Below the pieces are notes generated by a model. That model made no database searches. It was not told where the DNA came from and was given only the letters and a program-made list of their open reading frames with translations. The translations under genes and the position numbers were made by a program. From positions 20,944 to 84,943 of the forward strand of contig JBGPWL010000007.1 of NCBI GenBank assembly GCA_041492185.1: DNA of 64,000 bases, read 5' to 3'. Below, piece after piece: positions 1-9,076 of this stretch. The first letter of the stretch is position 1. Every line of letters begins with the position of its first letter. The DNA comes from JAOAPY01 sp041492185. GTDB lineage: Bacteria; Acidobacteriota; Blastocatellia; Pyrinomonadales; Pyrinomonadaceae.

Positions 1-906
1 AGCATTACGGACGATCTGAAAACGGGGGACGTTGTCAAAACGGGCTCGGACGGTCGGTTAGAAATGCTGCTAAATCCGGGTTCTTACCTGCGAGTCGCGG
101 AGAACTCGGAGTTTGAGCTTACAGATGGATCGCTCGATAGCCTTGAAGTGCGCTTAAGCAAGGGTACGGCAATCATTGAAGCTACCGGCACCGACGGGAC
201 TGAACTTTTGATCAATATCTCGACCCCGCATGCAAGGATGGCCATCGTCAGAAGCGGGCTCTACCGCCTCAACGTAGTGCCCGGGGACGCGACCGAGCTG
301 ATCGTCAGAAAAGGTCGCGTATTGCTGGATAATTCGCAGACGAAAGTGAAGGGCGGCAATAAGGTAGTTTTCACAAGGAGTAGCTCGTCGGTCGCCAAGC
401 TCCAAAAGTCGGACAAGAAACAGGACAATCTTGAAGATTGGAGCAAGCACCGAGCTGAAACACTGGCGCAGGCCAACCGCAGAATCCCCAGCCGCGAGGC
501 GAACCTTTTCCTGGCTAGTTCATTTGATTATTGGTCCTATTCTTTTTCGCCGCGCTCCTTCGGCGTCTGGTTTTTCAACCCGGGCTTTCGTTGCTTTACC
601 TTCTTGCCGTTTGGCTTCGGATGGGGATCTCCCTACGGCAGCGCCTACTCGGGGATCCTGTATTACGGTGGCTACCACTGCTGCGGCTGGAATCCGTACC
701 GTGGCCCGATCTTTACAGGACCGACCGGCAGCGGCTCTTCCCCGACTTGGGGTCCTGGGACAGGTTCCGGCTCAGGCCCGGGTTCGGGATCCGGCAACAC
801 CAGCCGAGGAAACCCCGCTCCAACTCGCGATCCCGATTTACCAATAGGCCGCGGAAAGCCCGACACCAACCCAGACGCGGGTGGCAGGCCGATTCCGCCA
901 CGCTAG
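1..906 (+). CDS. FecR-domain protein, 5' end cut by window
   Basis: The frame is open from base 1 with no stop before 907, so the true start lies upstream. The first visible residues (SITDDLKTGDVVKTGSDGRL) and the following stretch (LNPGSYLRVAENSEFEL) match the FecR domain pattern of a leucine, GD, TG and a G-R-E/L-L-N-P-G-S run. The domain occupies about the first 110 visible residues. It is followed by a basic linker, an aromatic-rich segment (YWSYSFSPRSFGVWFFNPGF) and a Gly/Ser/Pro-rich tail ending in PIPPR. FecR domains here are usually in exported or membrane-anchored proteins of unknown role, not in a ferric citrate system, and no sigma factor is visible beside it. The low-complexity tail suggests a periplasmic or surface location. 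Family call is good; function unknown. Confidence 0.75.
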   Translation, partial: SITDDLKTGDVVKTGSDGRLEMLLNPGSYLRVAENSEFELTDGSLDSLEVRLSKGTAIIEATGTDGTELLINISTPHARMAIVRSGLYRLNVVPGDATELIVRKGRVLLDNSQTKVKGGNKVVFTRSSSSVAKLQKSDKKQDNLEDWSKHRAETLAQANRRIPSREANLFLASSFDYWSYSFSPRSFGVWFFNPGFRCFTFLPFGFGWGSPYGSAYSGILYYGGYHCCGWNPYRGPIFTGPTGSGSSPTWGPGTGSGSGPGSGSGNTSRGNPAPTRDPDLPIGRGKPDTNPDAGGRPIPPR

Positions 907-922
907 GGTACGGGTTCTTATT

Positions 923-1306
923 TCACCGAGTAGAGGCCGATAAGAGCTCATCCAGCTCACTCTCGACCAGCGCTTTGATCTCGCTGCGTTTTAGACCAGC
1001 AAGCACAAGATGCGTCAGAGCCATGCCAAGCTGAGTGCGTAGCTGCTCGTGTGGCTTTTGGCTCAAGGTTGCTGCGGTAACGACAGCACCTGAGCCATGT
1101 CTGACTTTGATCAGGCCCTCGTGTTGCAACCTGCGGTAGGCAAATGCGACCGTGTTAAGGTTCACGCCAAGATCAGCGGCGACCTGTCGGACGGGTGGCA
1201 GGGAAGATCCTTCTTGCAACTCACCCCGCGCAATCAGGGCCTTGATTTCGTCCACCACCTGCTGGTAGAGGGGCCGGCGATCCGCTTCATCAATAGTTAT
1301 GTACAT
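923..1306 (-). CDS. GntR family transcriptional regulator (YtrA type)
   Basis: A 127-residue DNA-binding protein. The N-terminal winged helix begins with RRPLYQQVVDEIKALIARGE, continues with LPPVRQVAADLGVNLNTV and ends with GLIKVRHGSG, the GntR pattern. The remaining ~50 residues are helical and too short for a FadR or HutC ligand domain, which places it in the YtrA subfamily. These usually repress membrane-transport or cell-envelope genes and their own promoter. Here no ABC transporter follows; the gene ends next to the convergent FecR gene. Upstream on the same strand are a CrtI-like oxidoreductase and a CPBP protease, but the regulator has its own operator/promoter in the gap. ATG start. 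Confidence 0.85.
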   Translation of the reverse strand: MYITIDEADRRPLYQQVVDEIKALIARGELQEGSSLPPVRQVAADLGVNLNTVAFAYRRLQHEGLIKVRHGSGAVVTAATLSQKPHEQLRTQLGMALTHLVLAGLKRSEIKALVESELDELLSASTR

Positions 1307-1334
1307 AAAAGCCTCCGATTGAGCCCGATCTCAC

Positions 1335-1376
1335 AGTGTACAGTGCCTAGATACACTATACAATCAGTCCGAGTCA
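1335..1376 (-). promoter_or_regulatory. Autoregulatory YtrA-type operator and promoter
   Basis: AGTGTA (1335-1340) and TACACT (1352-1357) form an inverted repeat with an 11-base spacer, the half-sites known for YtrA-type GntR regulators. Read on the minus strand, TTGTAT (1358-1363 region) and TACACT (1335-1340) are 17 bases apart and could be the -35 and -10 boxes, so a bound repressor would cover the promoter. A second -35 candidate, TTGACT, lies just upstream. Half-sites are seen; regulation by the adjacent gene product is inferred. Confidence 0.65.
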
Positions 1377-1392
1377 AGGCTTTTTTGAACCG

Positions 1393-2919
1393 TCAGCGGC
1401 GAATGGCCCGGTTTCTCCCACTTCGACGCGGCGGAGCAATTTCATTGGCAACAATGAGAGCAGACTGGGTCACGGCAGCGACGCCAGTCCCAGGAAAAGT
1501 CGTGTCGCCAACGACAAAGAGATTCGGAACAAGTGTTCGATGGCTGAAGGAGTTCATGCCGAAAAGGCTCAGTGATTGGCCGACACCGCCGACCATTCCA
1601 AGTTTGCGTCGCGTAAGGTCATAGCAAGTGCGCGGTGTTGAGGTGTCTATTACCTCCACTGAGTCGCCGAGTTCGGCGAGCGATGTATGCAGTCGCTGCC
1701 AGAGGGATTCAAGTTTCGCCTGGTCCCTTTGCTCGTGTTCGGTTTCGTCCTGATGGAATGTGAACCAGTCGTCGACGTCCGTAAACATCTGGACGGTTGC
1801 GGCGCGTTTGCCTGCCGGAGCGCGAGGATCCCAATCGGGCGCGGCCGCAAACATTAGCTGCGCGATTGAGGGATCGTAAGGTTGTCCTTCTTGCAGATCA
1901 CCGACTGACAGAATGTCGGCTGCTGGAAGACTTCGCATGGCCTCTTCGTCAACGCCAAGATACACCAGGTAAGCCCCCCAGCCATGCAGATTGTTGAGAC
2001 GTTGACGAAGGTCGAGCGGTGTCCGGTTCAATCCAACCAGCTTGCCGTATGTGTCCCAGACGGTCATGTTGCTGACAATCGCCCGCGATGCAGTTAGGGT
2101 TTCGCCACTTAGGAGATCAACTCCGATGGCGTTGCCACTCGAGTCGTAGGCCAGTCGCAGTGCGGTCGTGTCCAGCCGAACCGTGCCGCCGCTTTTCCTT
2201 ATTGATTCCACTAAGGTGTCAGCGAGTGCCGCTGCGCCGCCGGCGATTGCGAACAGCCCTCGTCGCGGAAGTGTTAGGGCCACGCAAGCGTACAAGTACG
2301 CACACTCTTCGGCAGCGCATTGCGCAGAGAGCTGGAGTTGGGCGTCAATGAAACGTCGGAACCGAACCGAAGTGCCCTCGAGGTAGGGCAGGGTGGTCTG
2401 GTTAATCGATTGCCGTATTCTGGCCGCGACAGCCAGATCAGGTAGGAAGGCCCGAGTAATTCTCAGTTTGCCTGCGGTGCGCAAATCGGGAACTTGGGCA
2501 GCGGCTTGGAGCAATGCGTTGCCGATGATGGCGGCGTCGCGATAGAAAGCGACGGCGCTGTGTGCACACTCGGGAAAACTCGCTCGCAGCGTGGCTTCAA
2601 AAGTTTCGAAGTCTGACGTTATGGCAACATCTGCGTGGTCGGGCAGACGGACTACATAGGAGGGTTCAATCCGCCTGACCTCTGGAGGATCAACGGAAAG
2701 CTCCGCGAAGATGCGTTGGTGGATCTCATCAGCTCCCCACAACGGGTACAAGCCCGAGCCGTTCTCGAATCTGTAGCCAAACTTTTCGAAGGGAGCGACG
2801 CAGCCTCCGGGTTGTGACTGTCTTTCCAACAGACACACGTTCACGCCGCGCGCAGCAAGCAAAGCAGCTGTCGTGAGTCCGCCAATTCCGCCGCCGACTA
2901 CAACTACTTCACAGGACAT
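1393..2919 (-). CDS. Phytoene desaturase-like FAD-dependent oxidoreductase
   Basis: About 508 residues. The N-terminus has a dinucleotide-binding fold (VVVVGGGIGGLTTAALLAAR, then LLERQSQPGG), and the C-terminus has the second FAD motif (NLFVVGDTTFPGTGVAAVTQ), typical of the CrtI/CrtO/phytoene dehydrogenase family. Such enzymes desaturate, isomerise or oxidise carotenoids or other polyprenyl/hydrophobic substrates. No phytoene synthase or other carotenoid gene is next to it, so the substrate is open. I chose the ATG at 2919 over a TTG at 2952, because the TTG would overlap the upstream gene by 29 bases and the residues before the ATG precede the FAD fold without known function. The upstream CPBP gene ends 5 bases away, suggesting co-transcription. 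Confidence 0.82.
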   Translation of the reverse strand: MSCEVVVVGGGIGGLTTAALLAARGVNVCLLERQSQPGGCVAPFEKFGYRFENGSGLYPLWGADEIHQRIFAELSVDPPEVRRIEPSYVVRLPDHADVAITSDFETFEATLRASFPECAHSAVAFYRDAAIIGNALLQAAAQVPDLRTAGKLRITRAFLPDLAVAARIRQSINQTTLPYLEGTSVRFRRFIDAQLQLSAQCAAEECAYLYACVALTLPRRGLFAIAGGAAALADTLVESIRKSGGTVRLDTTALRLAYDSSGNAIGVDLLSGETLTASRAIVSNMTVWDTYGKLVGLNRTPLDLRQRLNNLHGWGAYLVYLGVDEEAMRSLPAADILSVGDLQEGQPYDPSIAQLMFAAAPDWDPRAPAGKRAATVQMFTDVDDWFTFHQDETEHEQRDQAKLESLWQRLHTSLAELGDSVEVIDTSTPRTCYDLTRRKLGMVGGVGQSLSLFGMNSFSHRTLVPNLFVVGDTTFPGTGVAAVTQSALIVANEIAPPRRSGRNRAIRR

Positions 2920-2923
2920 TGCG

Positions 2924-3823
2924 TCATCCGATATGCCGGACTGCGAACTCAATGAAGGAAGTTAGAGCTGCCTTCTGTTCGCGGGCCCGCTGAAGGTTGT
3001 CCAGGTAGGGCTGGAAAATAATGAAGACCGACTGGACGCCGTTGAAAATGAGATGAATGACGACGCAGGGCAAAATGCGCCCCGTGCGCGCACGGACCAG
3101 CGTGAGTGCGAAACTGAGCAAGAAGATAGTCGACAGGGCGCCGAGATTTGGCCAATATTCCCAGACATGAATGCCGGCGAACAGGCTCGCAACAATCACC
3201 GTGGCCCAAAGTACGCCTGCGGCTTTCTGGACAGCTGCAAAGAGAACGCCACGATAGACGAGTTCCTCAACGAATGGCGCGGTCGCTGTCGCCAGCAGCG
3301 CAACAGCGTAGGCGGTCATCCGTGAGCTCAGGACCAGCTTTTCCATTTCAGTAGGCTGCTCGCGGAAAAGATTTCCCAGCAACACGGCGAGAACCAGCAA
3401 CACAACAGCCAGGCCAGCGCTCTTCCAAAGCCCGAAGTTCTCTCCCCAGCTCCAGCCAACAGTGGACCAGAATGGAAGTTTGCCAAACTGTGTGACAACC
3501 GCCCAGATCAGCGCAAGCGTAAGGAAGTGAGCTGGAAAGACCGAAAGAACATTAAGGAATATGAAAAACTTGTCCGCAACCAACAGCTCGCGCGTGACGG
3601 CGACGCCGACGCGCTGATACCTGTAGATCAGGTAAGGTGAGGTCAGCAGCAACGGAAGAAAAAACAAGAGAGCCATGCTCGCCACGACCGTGAGCACAGC
3701 CTGAAACACGCCCCACGGCGGACTACTCGGAGTTACCGGAGGGACCGAGGGGTCGGGCTTCTGCGGGAGGTTTAGATACGGATCAATAGTTGGCCCAGTG
3801 TAAGATTCTTCGGAAGTGCTCAC
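2924..3823 (-). CDS. CPBP family intramembrane metalloprotease
   Basis: A 299-residue polytopic membrane protein. After a Pro-rich cytoplasmic N-terminus come several hydrophobic segments, then the CPBP (CAAX protease/bacteriocin-processing, formerly Abi) motifs: EELVYRG near residue 193, FAGIHVWEY, and CVVIHLIFNGVQS. The paired glutamates and the two later histidines are the expected metal ligands and catalytic residues. Members cleave membrane-embedded or prenylated substrates, but the bacterial substrates are mostly unknown. Start is GTG. It is followed within 5 bases by the oxidoreductase gene, so the two probably share a transcript. Confidence 0.85.
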   Translation of the reverse strand: MSTSEESYTGPTIDPYLNLPQKPDPSVPPVTPSSPPWGVFQAVLTVVASMALLFFLPLLLTSPYLIYRYQRVGVAVTRELLVADKFFIFLNVLSVFPAHFLTLALIWAVVTQFGKLPFWSTVGWSWGENFGLWKSAGLAVVLLVLAVLLGNLFREQPTEMEKLVLSSRMTAYAVALLATATAPFVEELVYRGVLFAAVQKAAGVLWATVIVASLFAGIHVWEYWPNLGALSTIFLLSFALTLVRARTGRILPCVVIHLIFNGVQSVFIIFQPYLDNLQRAREQKAALTSFIEFAVRHIG

Positions 3824-3886
3824 TATCGAATCAGTGTAAGAGAGTGACGGTCAGACGGTCAAATAAGTTGTCGCGCCGCCAAGAAA

Positions 3887-4462
3887 TCAGACTGCGGGAT
3901 ATTCAATTTCCAGCATCGTGGGACCAACACGCGGCGCGGCCAGCATCAACCCGATAATCGTTTTGGCATCTTCGATCTCGCCATGAGTGATCATCTCAAG
4001 AGCGCGGGAGAAGGGAAGACGGACGACCTCGATTAGTTCATCATCTTCCAGTCGTTGCGCCGTAGCCATGAGATCTGTCGCGAGATAGACCCACATCTTC
4101 TCTGCGCAGAAGCCCGGTGAAACAAAGAACTCTGTCAGCAACTGCAATTTGCCGGCGACATGGCCCAGCTCTTCTTCCAATTCTCGCGCCGCGCCTGCTT
4201 CGGGACGTTCGCCTTGATTCAGCGTGCCGGCGGGCGCTTCCAGCAGGTAGCGAACTGCCGGATGGCGATACTGACGCACGAGCGCGACCGTTTCGTCTTC
4301 AAAGACCGGAATGATTACGGCACTGCCTGGATGATGCACCACCTCGCGCACATAGGTCGTTTCGCCTTCGCGAATGGTGTCGACCGTAACGTCGAACACG
4401 CGGCCGCGAAAGATTTCTTTGCTGTCCAGGGTCTCAGGAGCATTCAGATTGGAAGTGTCCAT
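3887..4462 (-). CDS. Nudix hydrolase, ADP-ribose pyrophosphatase-like
   Basis: About 191 residues. The Nudix box is intact: G-x5-E-x7-RE-x2-EE-x-G (GTLNQGERPEAGAARELEEE), with the upstream beta-strands typical of the ADP-ribose pyrophosphatase subgroup (VVHHPGSAVIIPVFEDETVA; LVRQYRHPAVRYLLEAPAG) and a following FFVSPGF segment. The likely reaction is hydrolysis of ADP-ribose or another nucleoside diphosphate sugar to AMP and sugar phosphate, using Mg2+ in the cytoplasm. I prefer the ATG at 4462 (MDTSNLN) to a TTG 12 codons upstream, because the longer form adds residues not typical of the family. Neither has a strong ribosome-binding site. Confidence 0.82.
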   Translation of the reverse strand: MDTSNLNAPETLDSKEIFRGRVFDVTVDTIREGETTYVREVVHHPGSAVIIPVFEDETVALVRQYRHPAVRYLLEAPAGTLNQGERPEAGAARELEEELGHVAGKLQLLTEFFVSPGFCAEKMWVYLATDLMATAQRLEDDELIEVVRLPFSRALEMITHGEIEDAKTIIGLMLAAPRVGPTMLEIEYPAV

Positions 4463-4509
4463 GGGCACATTTTGTAATCGAGTGAGGTGGAAAAGCAAAA
4501 GCTCGCGGA

Positions 4510-6480
4510 CTATCGCACGATCATTCCGTCCTTCATAACACCGGCGTCAGTTGTAAAGACCAGGCGATCGCCACGCAACCAGACGTTAGTGACGTAAAAG
4601 TCCGAAGCCTCAGTCTGAAAGTAAAGAAGCCGATGACCCTTTGCCGTGTCGTAGACTGCTACGTCTCGATGATTGCCGCCGATCGCAATGCGCTTACCAT
4701 CGCTGGAGACTCGCAGGGAGTGCGCTTGTCCTCGAACTGACGCCAGCTCCTTCGTAGTATTGCTGCGAATGTCCCATTGTTTCAATGCAGCCAACCACTC
4801 GGTCGTGTACGCATAGCGACCATCGTTCGTCACTGTGAGGCCAGAGAGGCTATCGATCTTGTCGGCGCTGACTGCAACGCGCTTTCCGGTGGCAGTTTCG
4901 AAACAATAAAGTGTGCCCTTATCATCTGCCACCGCAAGCCAGTTTCCGTTGGCCGAAACCGAAAACTGGTTCACCTTCGAGTTGACTGCGAAGTCGCGTG
5001 TTTCTCCTGTCTTTGGATCGACCAGGACAAGGTGGTCCTCAAGGTTGTAGATGAACGCATTCGCGGCCGCCGCCACTCGAACAAACGGCGCCGGAATGTT
5101 GAGCAGTTGCTTCTGTTCACCTGAAACAAAATCGGCAAGAACAATTTCCGTGGGTGAATCCTTGCTGCTGAAAGAGAAAACCACATGCCGTCCATCCGCC
5201 AGAAGCGCAACTCCCTGTGGCACGCCGTGGTTGACCTGGAACTCCTTCACTAGTGAAAGGTCGGAAAGCTTCCGCACTCGGACGAACCGATCGTCGCCTC
5301 CGGTAACCAGAAATTCGTCCCCGCTAGAACGCTCCAGTACATCCATGGCGAAAGGGAGGCCCACGATATTGAGCCGCACGTCGAAGCCTTTGGTACCCAG
5401 ATTACACTCGACTAGTGTGGCACCCAGTTGGAAGATCTCCCAGACCATCGATCCGTCAGACGAAACAACTTGACCCGCCATGTGTGACGGCGTTCCTGAA
5501 GCATGCCAGCTTCCGCTCTTGAGCAATTCCGTAAGCGAGACCTTTCCTTGAGCCGTGATATGAGCCAGTTGCGTCGGAACCTCTTCATCAAACAACACGA
5601 CTTCGCCATTGGACGTCCAGGCAGCAGCCCGATGGTCAAAGGTGGCGATTTCCTTTCCGTTCGCTGCTTCGAGCAGCGCAACTCCGTCGCCACCGGCCGC
5701 GAAGCGAGCAGCTAGCATTCGGCCATCAGGTGAAGGTCTTAGTTCCCCCCACAATTTGCCGGATCGTTCGGAGACGAGCTTGTGCGCAGGCCGGTCTAGT
5801 TGGTCCACAGAAAATGTGAGGATGGCATTAGTCGACCTATGGTCAACGTCATCATCGATCTTTTTGACCTCTTCTTTTGCGATAGTCGTCACGTAGAGAA
5901 TGCGATTGATCAAAGCCAAGCCGATGACCGGTTGTTTGAGATCTCGGGTAACCATCAATCGACCGTCACTCGAGTTCCAGAGCAAAACGACCCCGGATAA
6001 GTTACCAGCGCCAACGAGTCCGGTTCTTGGGTCGGCGGCCAGCGTTAGAAACGTAACGTTGCCCGTACCTTTCCATTCTTCAAACGTTCCTGCGTCGATG
6101 TCCCACTTTCGAATGACGCCACGCTCCTCGCTGCCTGAATGCGGTCCTCCGGCGGCAACAAGATGATTTGCATCGAGGGCCACGACACAATGAACCGGAC
6201 TGCCTTGATTGAGTTGTTTCAAGACTCGCTGTTCACGCACTCCCCAGACAATCAGTTCACCCTTTTCCGTGCCAACAACCAATCTCTGCCCGTCGGGAGT
6301 GAGCGCCAAGGACATGAATTCGTCACCGTGGGCATTTATGCGATGAGTGATGCGAAAGTCATATTCATCCTCGACAACATATTTTTTCGCCCAAACTGCC
6401 ACGGGGGTAAGGCAGAAGAGCCCCGCAATCAGCGATACGACAGATTGAAGTTTCCCTCTTGAGATCATAACCGCCGTCAT
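4510..6480 (-). CDS. Exported WD40-repeat beta-propeller protein
   Basis: 656 residues with an N-terminal Sec signal peptide (hydrophobic run VVSLIAGLFCLTPVAVWA). The rest is a chain of WD40-like blades: HGDEFMSLALTPDGQRLVVG, DGRMLAARFAAGGDGVALLE, FSVSANGNWLAVADDKGTLY, HSLRVSSDGKRIAIGGNHRD and others. No catalytic domain is visible. The protein is probably a periplasmic scaffold or binding protein. A second exported WD40 protein lies at 56278-58440, so this type is repeated in the genome. No operon partner is evident; the Nudix gene lies 47 bases downstream on the same strand. Confidence 0.78.
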   Translation of the reverse strand: MTAVMISRGKLQSVVSLIAGLFCLTPVAVWAKKYVVEDEYDFRITHRINAHGDEFMSLALTPDGQRLVVGTEKGELIVWGVREQRVLKQLNQGSPVHCVVALDANHLVAAGGPHSGSEERGVIRKWDIDAGTFEEWKGTGNVTFLTLAADPRTGLVGAGNLSGVVLLWNSSDGRLMVTRDLKQPVIGLALINRILYVTTIAKEEVKKIDDDVDHRSTNAILTFSVDQLDRPAHKLVSERSGKLWGELRPSPDGRMLAARFAAGGDGVALLEAANGKEIATFDHRAAAWTSNGEVVLFDEEVPTQLAHITAQGKVSLTELLKSGSWHASGTPSHMAGQVVSSDGSMVWEIFQLGATLVECNLGTKGFDVRLNIVGLPFAMDVLERSSGDEFLVTGGDDRFVRVRKLSDLSLVKEFQVNHGVPQGVALLADGRHVVFSFSSKDSPTEIVLADFVSGEQKQLLNIPAPFVRVAAAANAFIYNLEDHLVLVDPKTGETRDFAVNSKVNQFSVSANGNWLAVADDKGTLYCFETATGKRVAVSADKIDSLSGLTVTNDGRYAYTTEWLAALKQWDIRSNTTKELASVRGQAHSLRVSSDGKRIAIGGNHRDVAVYDTAKGHRLLYFQTEASDFYVTNVWLRGDRLVFTTDAGVMKDGMIVR

Positions 6481-6631
6481 TCTCTTTCGTCATTACTTGA
6501 ATCAGACAAAATGGGACGTTGTTGATTTCAGTGCAAGCAGCATGCACCGACGGCTGCGCTTAATATGGCGTTTCTGACAGTTGACGCGAGTCGATAGGTG
6601 CAATTCTCCTGCGACAGGTGTCGGACGCAGG

Positions 6632-7963
6632 TTAATGGTTTGCCAAGGAGTCACCCAGCCGGTCGCCTGCGAGAGCCGATTGCATTTCGCCGATCAAATA
6701 TAGCGAGCCAGTCACGCATATTACTCCGTCTGCGGGCGTTTGTTGATACGCGGCCTGGAGTGCATCCGCGCATGAGCGCCGCAATGTAATCGCCTCGGGA
6801 AGAACCATACTCGAAGCCACGCTTTCAAGCATATCAATGGTGGCGGCGCGAGGATTATCGGGTTGCGTAAGGATAAGACAATTCGCTACGGGAAAGAGTA
6901 TCTTGGCCATGGCTTCGAGATTTTTGTCTCGCATCGCGCCGAAGATGAGCGTGATGGGACCATTAATAAATTCGTCGAGATATGCGCGTAAGGCACGAGC
7001 GCCTGAGGGGTTGTGCGCGCCATCTAGCAACATCACCGGCCGGCCTTCGCGAAGTTCGAGCCGACCGGGATGATTGGCTGTTTCGATGCCTCGGCTAATC
7101 GCCTCACCAGAAATATTGAATCCAGGTTCGCGCAGCGATTCCGCCAGCCGGATGGCGACAGAAACATTTGTGACCTGATGGCGGCCGCGCAAACCTAGAA
7201 GCACCTCTTCATATCGGGCCTGACTTGTTTCAAAGCTAACGCGCGCGCGCCCGTCTGGTGTGACGCCCACACTGTGCGCGGTGCATTCGTTGACGCTCGG
7301 TTTCACGCCGCAATTCTTGCAGTGCCGAATGATCACGTCGAGCGCTTCTCGCGGTTGCGGCGCGACAACGGCCGTCACGCCGGGGCGGATGATTGCCGCT
7401 TTTTCAACGGCGATCTCTGAGAGCGTCTGGCCAAGATATTCCTGATGGTCCAAGGCAATTGGTGTAATGGCTACAGTCTCGGCCCGCGCGACGGTTGTTG
7501 AATCCAGGCGGCCGCCCAGTCCAGTTTCGAGTATCGCCAAATCGACCTTCGCTTCTCTAAAAGCCAGCAACGCGATCGCGGTTACGTGTTCGAAAAAAGT
7601 TGGCAAGGCCTCAATCATGTTCTCGTCAAGCAACGTGCGCGCGGCATCACGCACTGCGGTTGCGAGACGTGCAAAATCGGATTGCGAAATTTCCCGGCCC
7701 GCGATCTTGATCCGCTCCGTAATCGTCACGAGATGTGGCGAAGTGAAAAGACCAGTCTTGATCTTGGCTGCGCGGCAGATTGAATCGAGCACGACGGCAG
7801 TTGAACCCTTGCCGTTGGTGCCCGCGATTTGGACTGAAGGATAGTGGGTTTGCGGGTTTCCGAGAGCGTCAAGAAGCAGTTCGGTGTTTCTTAAGCCCAG
7901 CTTGATGGAGAGCGTCTCATGACCAAGACTAAGAAGGTAGCGAAGCGCCTCGTCAAATTGCAT
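6632..7963 (-). CDS. folC: Folylpolyglutamate synthase / dihydrofolate synthase
   Basis: 443 residues, normal for FolC. Visible motifs are the Mur-ligase-like P-loop (QIAGTNGKGSTAVVLDSICR), the FTSPHLVTITERI segment that binds the pteroate end, ETGLGGRLDSTT, and the C-terminal domain motif LLDGAHNPSGARAL. The enzyme joins glutamate to dihydropteroate and/or adds further glutamates to folates, using ATP. It is the last gene of the long minus-strand operon that starts with rimP, directly after accD; accD-folC adjacency is common in bacteria. The spacer between the two holds a palindromic repeat. Confidence 0.93.
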   Translation of the reverse strand: MQFDEALRYLLSLGHETLSIKLGLRNTELLLDALGNPQTHYPSVQIAGTNGKGSTAVVLDSICRAAKIKTGLFTSPHLVTITERIKIAGREISQSDFARLATAVRDAARTLLDENMIEALPTFFEHVTAIALLAFREAKVDLAILETGLGGRLDSTTVARAETVAITPIALDHQEYLGQTLSEIAVEKAAIIRPGVTAVVAPQPREALDVIIRHCKNCGVKPSVNECTAHSVGVTPDGRARVSFETSQARYEEVLLGLRGRHQVTNVSVAIRLAESLREPGFNISGEAISRGIETANHPGRLELREGRPVMLLDGAHNPSGARALRAYLDEFINGPITLIFGAMRDKNLEAMAKILFPVANCLILTQPDNPRAATIDMLESVASSMVLPEAITLRRSCADALQAAYQQTPADGVICVTGSLYLIGEMQSALAGDRLGDSLANH

Positions 7964-7972
7964 GGTAAGTTT

Positions 7973-8026
7973 AGCGCAAGTTGTTAACTTGCGACGGGCA
8001 AGGAACGCAAGTTGACAACTTGCGCT
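7973..8026. repeat. Short palindromic repeat pair (CGCAAGTTG type)
   Basis: Two 21-base arms (7973-7993 and 8006-8026) form an inverted repeat with one mismatch, and each arm is itself nearly palindromic (core CAAGTTGTTAACTTG). It fills the accD-folC gap and covers the accD stop codon. A related single core is present near 16035-16050 upstream of nusA. Confidence 0.7.
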
Positions 8027-8927
8027 ACGCGCGACGAGCGCGCTGGGCCTTTTCCAATTCCAATTCGCCGCGAATGTCGGGGTTCATCATGAAGTTGAGT
8101 TGCTTGATGATGAAGTCGCGCATTTCGCGCCGATCGACGATGGCATCGAGCATTCCGTGCTCGAGCAGAAACTCGGACTTCTGAAAGTCCTTCGGCAGTT
8201 TTTGTCTGATAGTTTGTTCGATCACGCGCGGGCCGGCGAAACCGATCAGCGCTTTCGGCTCCGCGATGATCACGTCGCCCAGCATCGCAAAGCTCGCCGT
8301 CACTCCACCGGTCGTTGGATCTGTCAACACGGAGATGAACGGCAGGCGCTTCTCATCGAGTTGAGCCAGGGCGGAAGCGACCTTTGCCAACTGCATCAGT
8401 GACAGCGTGCCTTCCTGCATGCGCGCTCCGCCGGATGCGGCGAACGTGACAAGGGCGCCGTGCTCGTCGATCGCGCGTTCGATCAAGCGCGTTACCTTTT
8501 CGCCAACCGCCGAGCCCATCGAGCCGCCGATGAACAGCATATCCATCGCGCCGGCGAATACCAGATGATCGCCAACCTTGCCACGGCCGTTGATGATTGC
8601 TTCGGGTAAACCTGAAACGCGACGCGCCTGCTTGAGACGTTCGGGGTAGGGCTTGCTGTCCACAAACTCGAGCGGGTCTACAGAGATAATCTCCGCGTCC
8701 AGTTCTTCATACTTTCCGTCGTCAAAGAGCATCGCCAGACGCTCCCGCGCGCCGATACGAAAATGGTAGCTACAATGCCGGCACACCTGGAGTGCTTCTT
8801 CCAACTCACGCTTGTACAAGTGCTCCTCGCAGCTATCGCATTTGACGAAAACATTTTCCGTCTTAACGACGCGTTCCGCAGGCGGTACCGATTCGATTCG
8901 CTTGCTTTTTTTATTGAACCAGGCCAT
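8025..8927 (-). CDS. accD: Acetyl-CoA carboxylase carboxyltransferase, beta subunit
   Basis: 300 residues. An N-terminal four-cysteine zinc finger (CDSCEEHLYKRELEEALQVC followed by RHC) precedes the crotonase-like carboxyltransferase fold, with TFAASGGARMQEGTLSLMQL, LTDPTTGGVTASFAMLGD and IGFAGPRVIEQTIRQKLP. These are the standard AccD signatures. With AccA, the protein transfers the carboxyl group from biotin carrier protein to acetyl-CoA, the first committed step of fatty acid synthesis. No accA is visible in this window. The gene sits between cobO and folC in the rimP operon; its 3' end runs into a palindromic repeat. Confidence 0.95.
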   Translation of the reverse strand: MAWFNKKSKRIESVPPAERVVKTENVFVKCDSCEEHLYKRELEEALQVCRHCSYHFRIGARERLAMLFDDGKYEELDAEIISVDPLEFVDSKPYPERLKQARRVSGLPEAIINGRGKVGDHLVFAGAMDMLFIGGSMGSAVGEKVTRLIERAIDEHGALVTFAASGGARMQEGTLSLMQLAKVASALAQLDEKRLPFISVLTDPTTGGVTASFAMLGDVIIAEPKALIGFAGPRVIEQTIRQKLPKDFQKSEFLLEHGMLDAIVDRREMRDFIIKQLNFMMNPDIRGELELEKAQRARRA

Positions 8928-9076
8928 AGCGCTTAGCTTGAATTGAGGGGAGTAACCTTAGCACAGAACGGATGATGGATGAAGGTTCCTAATATAGGGA
9001 TCAGGACAAGAGATGCTGTGTGCGAAGTGTCACTAGGCGCAAGTGGTTCTCACTATTCACCTTCCGCTCTTCATCC

